Shown here: one piece after another, positions 34,488 to 46,055 of the stretch
Position numbering within the stretch: position 1 is the first letter of the stretch
Layout of the letters: every line of letters begins with the position of its first letter
Assembly: GCA_007258455.2 (NCBI GenBank)
Contig: VDFB02373365.1
Span: forward strand, 218,545,765 to 218,609,764
Direction: 5' to 3'
Length of the DNA stretch: 64,000 nucleotides
From: Sequoia sempervirens
Taxonomy: Eukaryota; Streptophyta; Pinopsida; Cupressales; Cupressaceae
Position numbers and translations under genes: made by a program
The notes under the pieces: model-generated
What the model saw: the letters and a program-made list of their open reading frames with translations, nothing else
What the model was told of the DNA's origin: nothing
Databases searched by the model: none

Positions 34488-35262
34488 GGTATGTGCAGGA
34501 TCAGGATGGGCCAAAAAGTGGCGATATGATGGGTATGTGTAGGGTATGTCGTTGATGACTTTTTTTTTACCCAAAATTGATGAAATAAAAAGATTTTTTA
34601 AAGGAGATTCTCAACTTTCCACCAATATAAATTATTTTTAATTTAAATTTAATAAATAATTATTATTCATTTTCTATTTGAATTATGACTAAAGTCTTGA
34701 TTGAAAAACGTCTATAGCTTTCAAACGGTATCACATTTTTGAATCCAAAACATGCATCACATTCTATGCTTTGCATAATATAGGATTAAAAATAAAAATG
34801 AATTTCATGAATTTTTGACCAAGTTAAGGTGGTAGACATATGAGTTTTTATATTTTTAAAAGTTGTAATAAAAATTCATAATTAATTATTTACTTGGAAA
34901 AAAATTACAAAAAATATAAATCACATCAGGACATGAGTCCTCTACTTAAATCTAAAATCTTATGAAAAAATATTATCATTTTATTGTGGTTAAGGTGGTG
35001 AGACAGACACCTACTTTTTTTTTTCCCTAAAATTTAAGTACTACTAAATTGAAATTTAAAATTTTCACCAAATAGATTTAAAAAAAAAAAAACCTAGTAG
35101 TTTAGAAACTAAATTCAATTTTCTACAGATTCTATTCTTACATATGTTTGAAAGAATATAGATAACTTATTCAAATCTTTATGTCAATTTGTCTAACTCT
35201 GATTTTTATGAATTTTTTCCCTGCTAAGGGCTTGTTTTTTCCATGATGATCCTGCACATACC
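34488..35262 (+). mobile_element. MITE-2 (775 bp, best-preserved copy)
   Basis: Perfect terminal inverted repeats at the start (GGTATGTGCAGGATCA) and end (TGATGATCCTGCACATACC). CCTAAG flanks both sides (34482-34487 and 35263-35268). Removing the element and one flank restores the copia frame ...VVSPK-TPKYVQKN. The left end carries a second GGGTATGTGTAGGGTATGT close inside. It has no ORF. The 6 bp duplication and these termini do not clearly fit hAT (8 bp), Mutator (9 bp) or PIF/Harbinger (3 bp). Confidence 0.87.
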
Positions 35263-35268
35263 CCTAAG

Positions 35269-35955
35269 ACACCTAAATATGTGCAGAAAAATTATTTAGA
35301 TAGTCAAATAATTGAAGACAAGACAAAAGGAGTATTGACAAGAAGCAGAGCTATTGGTGGTGAAATAAATCTGTGTTTACTTTCTAAGATTGAACCAAAG
35401 ACTGTAAGTGAGGAATGTAAAGACGAGAATTGGATGGAAGCTATGAAAGAACTTATGTAGATTGATAAGAATCAAACTTGGGAACTAGTCCCTAGACTGG
35501 AAGATAAAAACATAATTGCACCAAAGTGGGTATTCAGAAACAATTTGAATGAGAATGGAGAAGTGGTCAGAAATAAAGCAAGGATTGTGTGTAAGGGATA
35601 CTCACAAGTAGAGATAATATATTTTCAAGAGACTTTTGGTCCAATGGAAAGAATGGAAGTTATCAGGATGTTCTTAGCATTTTCTACTCAAAGATTTTAA
35701 AGTTTATCAAATGGATGTTAAGTCTACATTTTTGAATGGTGAGCTACAAGGAGAAGTCCACATGGAAAAAATAGTAGGATTTCAGCTGTTAGATCAACCA
35801 AATATGATTTGTAGATTGAATAAATATTTATATGGATTGAAGCAAGCTCCTAGAGCTTGGTATGAAAGGTTAGACAAGCATTTGATTGAACAAGGTATGA
35901 CAGATAGTAATCTATATTTTAAAATTAAAAATGAGAAAATATTGATTGTGGTTGT
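35269..35955 (+). pseudogene. Copia-A reverse transcriptase, first part
   Basis: Starts TPKYVQKNYLDSQIIEDKT, then TRSRAIGGE, NWMEAMKEL, NQTWELVPR and WVFRNNLNENGEV, the copia RT N-terminus. After a frameshift near 35695 it continues VYQMDVKSTFLNGEL, YLYGLKQAPRAWYERL and NLYFKI. At KILIVV it is cut by LTR-III. Two Gln positions carry stops. Confidence 0.88.
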
Positions 35956-37900
35956 TGTTGTGTGGTCTCACAACACACCCCAAGACTATAATACATGGGG
36001 AACCCAAGTAAAAAATAACACTTATGGCAAGTGCTAGCTAGTTAGAAAGATCACCAGAAGTGACAAGCAAAAATACATTCTTTTTAATAAAAGAGTACTT
36101 CATACTTTGAGTGTTTCGGGTATTAGGTACCAAGAACCAAGAAGGCCAAAAGTGTAAAAGAGGTAGCATAAGGTGTTGAGCAAAGTGTTTTGGTCCAAGA
36201 GTAGAGGTCTAGTAAAATATGGAGATTCTGGTAAAAATTTCAGGTCCAGGAAAATTATTGGTAAAAGTTGAAGTAGCAAGTACCGGGCATTGGGTAACAA
36301 TGCAAAAAAAATTTAAAAGTTAAATGTTATCCAAAAGGTTTGATGGCCCGGTAACATGACTAAAGGAATAATTATACAAGAATATATTATCTCTTTTTTT
36401 AAAGCACGTGTTATTTATGATAGATTTAAAGTGATGATTAATTAATGATGGTTTTAGTTACATGAGATTTTTATGAATATTTTAAAAGGGATTTAATGTG
36501 TGGAATTTGTGATTGCAAGAGAAGTAAATTATGATGCAAAGTTTGAGTATAGATGATCAGGAAAATTTGGATAATGGATAGAATCATATCCAGATCGGGT
36601 GACACATTTGGGGAAGTTATGCAAAGGAGGAACTTGGGTCGTTGAAGTACTGGGAACCTTGGTATTATGCATGTGGCAAAAAAAAGCACCAACCTCTGTT
36701 GTAACCAATTCCCAATAGTAGAAAGCCTAAGGAAGAACCAAGATGTATGAACATAATGATAAATAAATCATTCTAAATATATGGGAAAGTTCCTACATAC
36801 TATCTAGATTCAAGTTATTATCTTGACGATAATAAACAGATAAAAGACATGAAAGATATCAAAGTGTTGGTGACAATCAGTCCTCATTGACTTTGTTAGC
36901 AATTCTCTTGTTAGTTTTCATATTGCACGTTCCTTTTCATGACTCATCCCTTGGATTTGCTCTCATGTATTTGTCTTATCTTCTTTGTGTCTTGTTTCTA
37001 TAAAAGGTTAGGAGATATCTCTTTTTAAGTTAAGTTCAAAATTTTTGGATGTCGGAAGATCCAAAACTTCTTTAAGTTTTGTTCTTTTTTCCTATTTTCT
37101 GAATCATTCTAGACTAAAAACATGTATTCACATAGAACTTGATCAATATTGAAGCCAATTTGAAAGCTACCAAACTCATGGATCTTTTGTAGCTTCTTTA
37201 TTCATTCAACTAGAGAAGACTATATGTTGCACCATTTAAGGGTGCATATAGAACCTACTTGGTGTCCAAACTAAACCCCCTTCTTTAAAATCTCTCACTG
37301 ATCTATACCTAGCTATGAAGCAATCTAGTGACGTATATAGAGGTTTTATTTGATTTGATTAAATCTTGGGGCATGCATGGATAATACCCAAGAGCAATTT
37401 TATGTTTCAAGTATTTTTTATGCTTTATTGTAGATTAGATGTTAAATTCAAAAAATGTTCAAAAAAAGAGATAAATGAAGGGAAATATTATTGTAAATAT
37501 TTTATTTCCATGAAATTTTTGAATGCTTAATGCTAAATCTACTTAAGTGATATCAAAGTTGTTTGATATTCATGAAATATTATTGCATATTTGAAGATTT
37601 CGTGAAATTGTTTAATGCTCGAACTAAAAATCTTCCATTTGATACCTACGATTCCTTCAAGAACCAGAGATAACCATATGCCCCTTGAGATTAACAAGAC
37701 TATCACATCATACCTTGAAGTGGACCTAGTATGGTCAAGAAATGACTACTAGAGCCTTGGGATTAAGCTATGTCAACCTTCCCCTTTTCTCAGACTTTTT
37801 GGTTGTCATAGATCTGTCTTTCAAGTAAAGATAGGTTCTTCGTGGTTTTCCTATGAGAATTTTATCTACACTATTGTTGCAACTAACATCATGATCAACA
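35956..37900 (+). repeat. LTR-III 5' LTR
   Basis: A 1945 bp copy of 43162-45115. It begins TGTTGTGTGGTCTCACAACA, which is itself a short inverted repeat. No coding region is visible. Confidence 0.85.
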
Positions 37901-39184
37901 AGAACTAGTGCTAGGAGGGCCAATATCTTTTCCTTTGGGTTTTTTAAGGAATCTATATTAGTTCTAGGTTTGAAAGTAACTTGTAAGAAAAAGGTCTATA
38001 CAAGCCAATAGTTTGAAAATGGAAGTTGAGAAACTCTAGGGAATCCTTAACAAGATATTACATCCTTTGAGTTTGTTCACCTTCGGTAGAGTCACTGAGT
38101 GTGGAATTCATGATACAAGGGTAAAAGCACAAACTTTTGTCACACTTTATAAAGGAAATGGCCAACAGCAAAAAAAAATCTAAACTTCAATCACATAAAA
38201 GTTGCCTTTATGCTTTGAATTTCAAAATGGTGTAAACTAATGAAATGTAGAACTTTTGATGAAATTTATTCCTGTAATTTTTTATTTAAAAAAAATATAT
38301 TCATTATGTTTTTATGAATTTAAGAACAAATTTTGGAATGTTGTAAATTTTAGAAAAGAGTGACTTCACGGGCCATCAAGAAACAAATTGAAAAAAACTT
38401 CATTTTTCCCTAATTTTTTTCTCCAAATAGGTAACTTCAATATCCTATGCATGGAAAAAGTAAATAAATTTTGATGTATATTTTTCTCGTAATAATGTTT
38501 TAAAGTCAAACATGTCAAAATTTGATAGTTTTCACGAGCAGTCAACTATTTTTCAAATTTTTTAATATTTTCAAAATACAAATTATACCTTTTTGAAGAA
38601 GACTCTATCATCTTGTGCCCCATATAAGTTTTAAATTTTTTTAATATATTTTAATATTTTTTTTTAATTTCTAATCAGCCTCTTTTTTAATTTTAACAAG
38701 CTACTTGCATTATTTTAAAAATAAAATATATTAAAACTAATCAAAATATTAAAAAAATAATATATTTGTATTCACCACTCTGAGCTTGACAAAAGGGTAT
38801 TTTTCTTTTTTGTAGAAAAATCATTCTAACTAGAGAAATACTCTGCCAAAGTTGAATGATTTAGAAAATTCTTAAAAAAGGTGAGTTGGCTACCAAGTAG
38901 GATGTCAACTAGATATGCTCGACCAAGTATGTTTCGATTGAGCATATTTTGGCTGAAATATATCAACCTAAAAAAATTCTTGATATTTCCAAGCTATAAA
39001 TACTAGATATGCTCACTATTTTCATGTTTTTGGTTGGACGTATTTGGCTGAGTGGCTTTTAGTTAGAATCTCTTTAGCCAAAAAGGTACTTTCCACATCG
39101 GTGCCACTTGGTTTTGGCTGAATATCTTCTGATAAAAAATAGTTTGCTCGAAACTATTTATTTGGCCAAAAGTGTGACACACTA

Positions 39185-39859
39185 TTGTCCTTTTACCCAC
39201 AAATGACCACAGTGAACTTGAATTTTTTAACTACAGTAGGTTTGGCCACACATAAAGTGATTCCATTAATCGAAGAGGTTTTAACTACTAAAAGAAAGGA
39301 ACCATTAATGAGAAAAATTTTGAGTTCTAAAAAGGAGTATAACCCTAGTAGAGCTGAAAATGTTAAAAAACTAATTGATACACCAAAACAATTTGTTAAC
39401 TACAATTGTTATGAAGAAAATCCTAAGGTTTTATAGGAAGAGAAGTGAGAATGTCGAGACTAAAAAATATTGCATCAAAAATGAGGAAACAACTATGATG
39501 ATTCATCATTCTTTTCACATGTGGAAAACGTTGGTGAAGAGAAAGAGTAGGAAAGTCAAGTGGAAGATGCGTGTTTTTCGTTCCAAACCAAAAATTCATG
39601 AACTAAAAAGGAAAATTTTCTTGATTTCATGCAAGATACAGAGTATCAAGTTTTTACTTTTTCTTTCTCTGATAATAATATTAAATGTACTACTACTTGG
39701 TCTAATAAATTTCAAAGTGAACGTAGGACCGAAGACTCAAAAAATCTCATAGAAGAGGAAAATCAAGAAATGGACACAATCATTCATGGAGACGAACAAA
39801 GTAAGGAAGAAAACCATGAACCAGGACTTAAAGAAGGTAGAGTATCGAGGAATCAATAG
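39185..39859 (+). pseudogene. Unknown degraded ORF in LTR-III
   Basis: Two open stretches: 39185-39436 (83 codons, with VIPLIEEVLTTKRKEPLMRK and QFVNYNCYEENPKVL) and 39629-39859 (76 codons, acidic, with LIEEENQEMDTIIHGDEQ). The reading between them is broken. There are no knuckles, DSG or RT motifs. It may be what is left of a Gag-like protein, judging from its place in the element. I cannot name it. Confidence 0.35.
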
Positions 39860-40339
39860 AAGTGTGTGTAATAAACCTTCAATGAGGTTTTTTTCATACA
39901 TGTGAGCCAATTTATTCGTAAGTACGCCTTTTAATTTAGATTTTTTAAACACAAATAATTTAAGATAATTCATTGTTATAGTAGGAGGTTTAAAATTTAT
40001 TCTAGTGAATTTATAGATAAACCTACTGTAATTCACACAAAAACAACAATGAAGATAGTTATTGACCTTAAAATAAATAACTTAGTTAGGGTTAGTCATT
40101 TGTTAGTGTAGGTTTTGGTTAGTTAGGGTTAGTTTGCTTTCATAAGGTTTTATAAATTCTTTTGTTTTGTTTATTTTTCTTTTTCTTTCTTTATTTTTTG
40201 GTTTTCCCTCTGCATTAGCAAATTCTTCTTAACTTATCATACACATGAGAGTAAATTCAAATATTCTGCAATAATGTATTGTGAAATATAAAAAAATAAA
40301 ACCATACATAGTAAATACATGGTTTAAAAGGTATGATAA

Positions 40340-40530
40340 AGCTAAATATATATATATATATATATACATATATATATTCATATATATATATATACACACA
40401 TACATACATATATATATACATATATATATACATACATATATATATATACATACATATGTATATACATGTATATATATACATACATACACACATACGTACA
40501 TACATATATATATACATGTATATTACGTAT
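40340..40530. repeat. TA/TACA microsatellite
   Basis: (TA)n mixed with TACA and CATA units. Long Tyr/Ile/Thr/Val open frames in this interval are artefacts of the repeat. Confidence 0.85.
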
Positions 40531-40539
40531 ATACATGGA

Positions 40540-41096
40540 AGTACCAAAATTCTTGCTGTAAAAAGTGCAAAAGTGCAAAAAGAGGGAGTTGAGCTACAAA
40601 AGGGTGGACATTCCATCAATCTGGGAGTCTCGTCTACTAAGGCCAAATATCCTACATAGGTAATTTCTTGGTGAACTTCAAAGTCTGGGGTATGGAGGTC
40701 AATCAAGAACAACTAGAGTGGAACTACATGCCCATGTTCTAGGAACCGAGGAATATCATCCACAAAGGGGATTCTGATGGTCGAATGCGCAACAAATAGA
40801 ACAATATCCAAATTCCCCAAATATTCAAGTCATACTATCATATTCTTAACCCAATGAATATCTTCAATAGAAATCCCAAAGTCTAGGAGCAACACTACAA
40901 ATCATGAAGCTAAGTCCAAATTCATCTGATAGTATGCTCTAGATTCCACGAACTTTTTCCCAAGGACTAAATATAAATTTGGAACAATGAAGGTGGAAGT
41001 TAGAATGAAGAAAACCTTGTCAAGCCTATGAGCCATGATAGGACCCATGAAGCCATTTTGGTGGCGAATGCAGGTCAAGAAAATTGGAGTATTCAT
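40540..41096 (-). pseudogene. Degraded minus-strand ORF in LTR-III
   Basis: One minus-strand frame is open from 41096 to about 40540 with only a few stops. It includes IRHQNGFMGPIMAHRLDKV, GKKFVESRAYYQMNLD, FGISIEDIHWVKNM and [20 protein letters not shown]. Composition is that of a soluble protein and the frame is retained over 180 codons, so it is likely a real former gene. I do not recognise it. It is opposite to the plus-strand fragment, so either the element is in the minus orientation or it carries an antisense extra ORF. Confidence 0.4.
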
Positions 41097-41882
41097 GACC
41101 TAGAAGCAAGCAAGAAAGTTAGTAGAGTGGAAATGCATAATGATAATTGAAAGAGAAAAGAAGAAGTGTGAGAAATTTGAGAGAAGTGTGGAATTTATAG
41201 AAAGCTATGAGGAATTTGTAGTACATAGTTTCCTAGATCAAAGTCTTGGAAAACACAAGTTGAGGTTGCAATTGGATGAATTTTTCCAGAGAAGAATGTT
41301 AAATCAAATTAATTCTTACATGATAATTGGTGGAAATTTGCTTCAAAGTTTTCTAGTACAAAGATCATGAATCAAGAAAATGAAAGATTTCAAAATTAGT
41401 GGTAGTCATTTCATTATGTTTTATGGAGCCATATTAATGATGAAGGTGCCCATGCGTGTAATGAAGAAAGGAAAATAAAGTTGTGCCATCAAATCATAAT
41501 TGCTAGCCAAGTGTTTAGTAGTTTCCATAATATTAAAATGGAAGGGTGGTAACTAATGGTTCTAAATTTAGATTTAAATTTAGTGATTAAGTTGTTTCCT
41601 GCTAAATTTTAATTTATGCATATCTTCTAACATATAGCAAGTTGTAGTTAGTTGGGATTTGGCATAAGAGTGGTAAAGTCTAGCCAAAAATAAACATTAA
41701 GAGGGAATAATTAAATGAGTTTTTGAGAAATGGTGAAACAATGAAGGGATTTACATTGAATGAAAAATAAAGAGGTAACCTTCACTACCACTGTAATTCC
41801 CAACCTAATAGTGGGCTTCATTGCTTGCAAGTTGAAATCATCTATTAATGAAATGTCAAAAGGAAAAAAGAGCTATCAAAGA

Positions 41883-41885
<3 letters not shown>

Positions 41886-41957
<72 letters not shown>
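41886..41957. repeat. (TA)n microsatellite
   Basis: About 70 bp of uninterrupted TA/AT repeats abutting MITE-3. Confidence 0.9.
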
Positions 41958-41961
<4 letters not shown>

Positions 41962-42731
41962 GGATCATCATGCAAAAAGCAGGCCCTTAAGTGTTGAGAA
42001 ATTTAGAAAAAATTAGAGTTAGAAAACTTGACATAAAAATTTGAATAAGTTATCTATATTATTTCAAAAATATGTAAGAAAAAAATATGTAGCAAATTGA
42101 ATGTAGTTTCTAAACTACTAGGTTTATTTTTTTAAAAAAATCTATTTGGTGAAAATTTGAAATTTCAATGCAGTAGCATTTAAATTTAAGGGAAAAAATA
42201 AGTAGGCATCATTCTGACCACCCTAACCACACTAAAATGATAATATTTTTTTATAATATTTTAAATAGATATAAGTAGAGGACTCATGTCTCGATGTGAT
42301 GCATATTTTTTTGTAATTTTTTCCTAGTAAATAATTAATTATGATTTTTTTATTACAACTTTTAAAAAATATTAAAACTCATATGTCGAACACCTTAACT
42401 TGGTCAAAACTTCATGAAACTCATTTTTTAATCCTATAGTATGTGAAGCATAGAATGTGATGCATGTTTCAGATTTAAAAAATGTAATACCGTTTAAAAG
42501 CTATAGATGTTTTTCAATCAGCCTATCAATCAGGATTTTAGTCATAATTCAAATAGAAAATGAATAATAATTATTTATTAAATTCAAAGTAAATCATAAT
42601 TTATATTGGTGGAAATCTAAGACTATTCCTTAAAAACCCTTTTCGTTTCATCAATTTTAGGTAAAAAAAAGTCGCCAGCTACATACCCTACACATACTCA
42701 TCATATCACCACTTTTTAGCCCATCATGATC

Positions 42732-42741
<10 letters not shown>
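41955..42741 (-). mobile_element. MITE-3
   Basis: A reverse-oriented copy aligned over its length with MITE-2. Its ends are altered: ATATGCAGGATCATCATG at the left and CATGATCCTGCACACAC at the right, merging into TA and CA repeats. It has no ORF. Boundaries are accurate to about 10 bp. Confidence 0.8.

Positions 42742-42784
<43 letters not shown>
42733..42784. repeat. (CA)n(TA)n microsatellite
   Basis: About 17 CA units followed by about 8 TA units next to the right end of MITE-3. It may have grown from the terminal CACATA of the transposon. Confidence 0.85.
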
Positions 42785-43161
42785 AACTCTTTAGGCTATC
42801 TAAATATCTCTATTAGGGCTATGGATGCCTGGTTGGCAGTAGAGCTATGTTTGGGGGAATTATAAAGATAACCTTGATGGGGCTATGGACACTTGATTGA
42901 TAGCAAGGCACTATCCATAGTTGGATTTGGAGGATTACCAAATTATGTAGTTAATTTTCAATGAACTAATTTTTTCACTGAGTTCCAAAAACTAGAATTT
43001 ATCAAAGCACACACTGATATTTTTTGGAGAAATTTTACTTTTTTTGTTAAAATCTAGGTGAAGGTAAAGAGCTATGATTTCAAAATATGCATAAATTATA
43101 ATTTATGACTAGTGATTTAATCCCAAGTTTTGGTTTAAATTTAGTTTTATTGGTTGGAAGT

Positions 43162-45115
43162 TGTTGTGTGGTCTCACAACATGCCCCAAGACTGTAAGAC
43201 TTGGTGACCCCAAGTGAAAACTAACGCTTATGGCAGGTGCTGGCTAGTTGGAAATATCACCAAAAGTGGAAAGTATAAAGAAATTATTTTTAAAAGAGTA
43301 CTTCATAGTTTGAGTGTTTCAGGTACTAGGAACCAAGAACAAGGAAGGCCTGAAGTGTAAAGGAGGTAACATAAGGTGTTGATAAAACTGTTTTGTTCTG
43401 AAAGTAGAGGTCCTATAAAATATGGAGATTTTGATAAAATCTAAGGTGAGGGAAAATTGTTAGTAAAAGCTGAAGTAGTAGGTATCAAGTACTTGGTAAC
43501 AATACAAAGTAAAGTTAAATAGTTAAATATTATCCAAAGGTCCTATGGTTTGGTAACCCAACTTAAGGAATAGTTATACGAGAATATATAATCTTTTTTT
43601 TGAAAGCATGTTATTTATGATGGATTTAAATTGATGATTAATTAATGACAGTTTTATTTACATGATATTTTTATGAACGTTTTAAAAGAGACTTAATGTG
43701 TGGAATTTGTGAGTGTGGGAGAAGAAAATTACGATGCAAAGTTTAGGTATGGATGGTTAGGAAAATTCAGATCATTGATAGAATCATATCTAGGTTAGGC
43801 GACCAAAAAGTTATGTAAAGGAGAAGCTTGGGTCATCAGAGTACTGGAAACCCTGGTATTATGCATGTGGTGAAAGAAAGCATCATCCTCCGGTGTAACC
43901 CATTCTTGAGAGTAGAAAGACCGAGGTAGAGCCAGGAAGTAGGAACAAAAAATTTGATAAAGCAATTATTTTTAGTATATGGGAAAGTTCTACATAATCT
44001 CTGGATTTGAGTTATTATCTTGGTGATAATAAACAGATAAAAGACTTGAAATATATCAACATGCTAGTGATAGTCAACCTTCATTGACTTCGTTAGTAAT
44101 TCTCTTGCTAGTTATCATATTCCACAAGCCTTGTCATAATTTGTCCCTTGGATTTCCTCTCATTTATTTGACTTATATTCCATGTGTCTTGTTTCTATAA
44201 ATGAAGAGGAGATATTTTTTTTAAGTTAAGTTCAAAACTTATGGATGTCAGAAGAGCCAAAACTTCTTTAAGTTTTGTTCTTTTTTCTTGTTTTTTTGAA
44301 TCATTCTAGACAAAAAAGTTGTATGCACATAGAAATTGATCAATATCGAAGCCAATTTGAAAGCAACCAATATCATGGATCTTTTGTAGCTGGTTTGTTC
44401 ATTCAACCTGGTTTGTTCATTCAACCGGATAAGATTGTATGTTGTGTTGTTTAAGGGTGCATATATAACCTACTTGGTGTCCAAACTAAACCCCCTTCTT
44501 TAAAATCTCACACCATTCTATGCCTAGCTATGAAGGAATCTTGTGATGTATAGAGTGGTTTTATTTGATTTTATTAAATCTTGGGGCATGCATGGATAAC
44601 ACTTGAGAGCAATTTTACTTTTCAAGTATTTTTGATGCTTTATTTTAGATTAGATGTTAAATTCAGAAAATGTTCAAAAAAAGAGATAAATGAATGGAAA
44701 TATTATTGCAAATATATAATTTCCATGAAATTGATGAATGCTTAAAGCTAAATCTACTTAATTGATAGCAAATTTGTTTTATATTCATGAAATATTATTG
44801 CATATTTGTTGATTTCATGAAATTGTTTAATGATTAGATTGAAAATATTTCATTTGATACCTACGATTCCTTCAAGAACTAGAGATAACCATATGCCCCT
44901 TGAGATTAACAACAATATCACATCATACCCTGAAGCAAGCCTAGTGTGATCAAGACCTTACTACCAGAGCCTTGGGATTAAGCTAAGTCAACCTTCCCCT
45001 TTTCTCTGAAATTTAGGTTGCCCTGGTTCAGTCTTTCAAGTAAAGATAGGTTCTTTGTGGTTTTCCTATGAATATTTTATTTGCACTATTGTTGCGACTA
45101 ACATCATGATCAATA
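43162..45115 (+). repeat. LTR-III 3' LTR
   Basis: A 1954 bp partner of 35956-37900. A short local duplication is visible at 44392-44424 (GGTTTGTTCATTCAACC twice). Confidence 0.85.
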
Positions 45116-45689
45116 GTTGTATATGTTGATGAAATTATCTTTGGAGGAAATGAAGCTATGTACAATTTTTTTGTGGAAGATATGCAAAAAAAATTTGAGA
45201 TGTCCATGTTTGGTGAGATGAATTTATTTCTTGGGCTACAAATTAATCAAACAGAGAAAGGGATTTTTATTTCAAAGTCAAAGTATATAAGAGAGATGGT
45301 ACAAGTGGTGGTGGATTCTTTCTTGGTTGTGGATTGGTGTCTTGGTTAAGTAAAAAGCAAGATGAATAGTTTCTTTGTCCATTGCTGAAGTTGAGTATAT
45401 TGACGCTCCATCTTGTTGTACACGAGTTTTATGGATGAAACATACATTGAAATATATCAAAATAATGTATGATGATCCTATTTCTATCTTTTATGATAAT
45501 ACAAGTAAAATTAACATTTCAAAGAATCCAATGATGAACTCAAGGAAAAAGTGTATGTTTATCAAGTATCCCTTCTTGAGAGAAAAGGTTGTGGAGAATG
45601 AAGTAAAACTTCAGTATGTACCTACGAAGGATCAAAAATTTTATATATTTATGAAGGATCTTCCTAAAGATATATTTGAGTATCTCTAA
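45116..45689 (+). pseudogene. Copia-A reverse transcriptase end and RNase H
   Basis: It continues the RT frame: VYVDEIIFGGNEAM, where YVDD has become YVDE, then KKFEMSMFGEMNLFLGLQI and ISKSKYIREM. The next bases already encode GGGFFLGCGLVSWLSKKQDE of RNase H, so roughly 150 codons between the RT thumb and RNase H are missing. The rest (SIAEVEYIDAPSCCTRVLWM, FYDNTSKINISKNP, VKLQYVPTKDQ) is a good copia RNase H C-terminus ending at 45687. Confidence 0.87.
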
Positions 45690-46040
45690 GAGAATTTAGG
45701 GGTTATTTCCCCTCCCTTTTTGAACTAGATGCATATGTATTATGGTGGGTCTATAGATCTATCTTTCTCCTAGACTAATGTTTTGGTGGCTACCTCTCAG
45801 GGGGAGTACATCATGTCATGTGTTGTCATTGAAAGAGTATTTTGGAATTTAATGTGAAAGGGGAAATCAATGTAAAATATCCTTTTCCTTTGCCATTGAT
45901 GTCGAAGGGGGAGATGAGGAAAATGTGAAGAAAAGAGATTATCTACTAAGGGGGAGAAACATAAAATAAAATCATGAAAAGTGTGTTTAGAGCTATTGCG
46001 TTGTCTTTGATGGTTTTTTAAATCATGTGTTATCATCAAT

Positions 46041-46055
46041 GAAAAAGGGGGATAT
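46041..46055 (+). other. Copia-A polypurine tract
   Basis: GAAAAAGGGGGATAT ends directly before the 3' LTR. It is preceded by CATCAAT as in LARD-B (CCATCAATGACAAAGG). Confidence 0.75.

Larger units (their letters stand above)
35956..45115 (+). mobile_element. LTR-III: 9.2 kb element with 1.95 kb LTRs
   Basis: LTRs are 35956-37900 and 43162-45115, starting TGTTGTGTGG and ending TGATCAACA (CAATA in the 3' copy). GTTGT flanks both sides (35951-35955 and 45116-45120); removal restores the copia codons ATT GTG GTT GTA TAT GTT GAT. The 5.3 kb interior has no recognisable gag or pol domain. It contains a plus-strand fragment (39185-39859), an opposite-strand degraded frame (40540-41096), microsatellites and MITE-3. 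The sequence after the 5' LTR (AGAACTAGTGCTAGG) does not look like a usual tRNA primer site, and the tract before the 3' LTR is weak. Orientation is not proven. Confidence 0.83.

Noticed and set aside
34486..34495. MITE terminus GGTATGT as a 5' splice site allowing the insertion to be removed as an intron
   Set aside because: GTATGT fits a donor, but using the AG of the CCTAAG flank as acceptor leaves one extra base and shifts the frame, and no consistent acceptor is seen in the other copies.
40229..40712. Open frames of Tyr, Ile, Val and Thr repeats
   Set aside because: Their cores are translations of the TA/TACA microsatellite. Only the part right of 40540 on the minus strand has protein-like composition and is listed separately.
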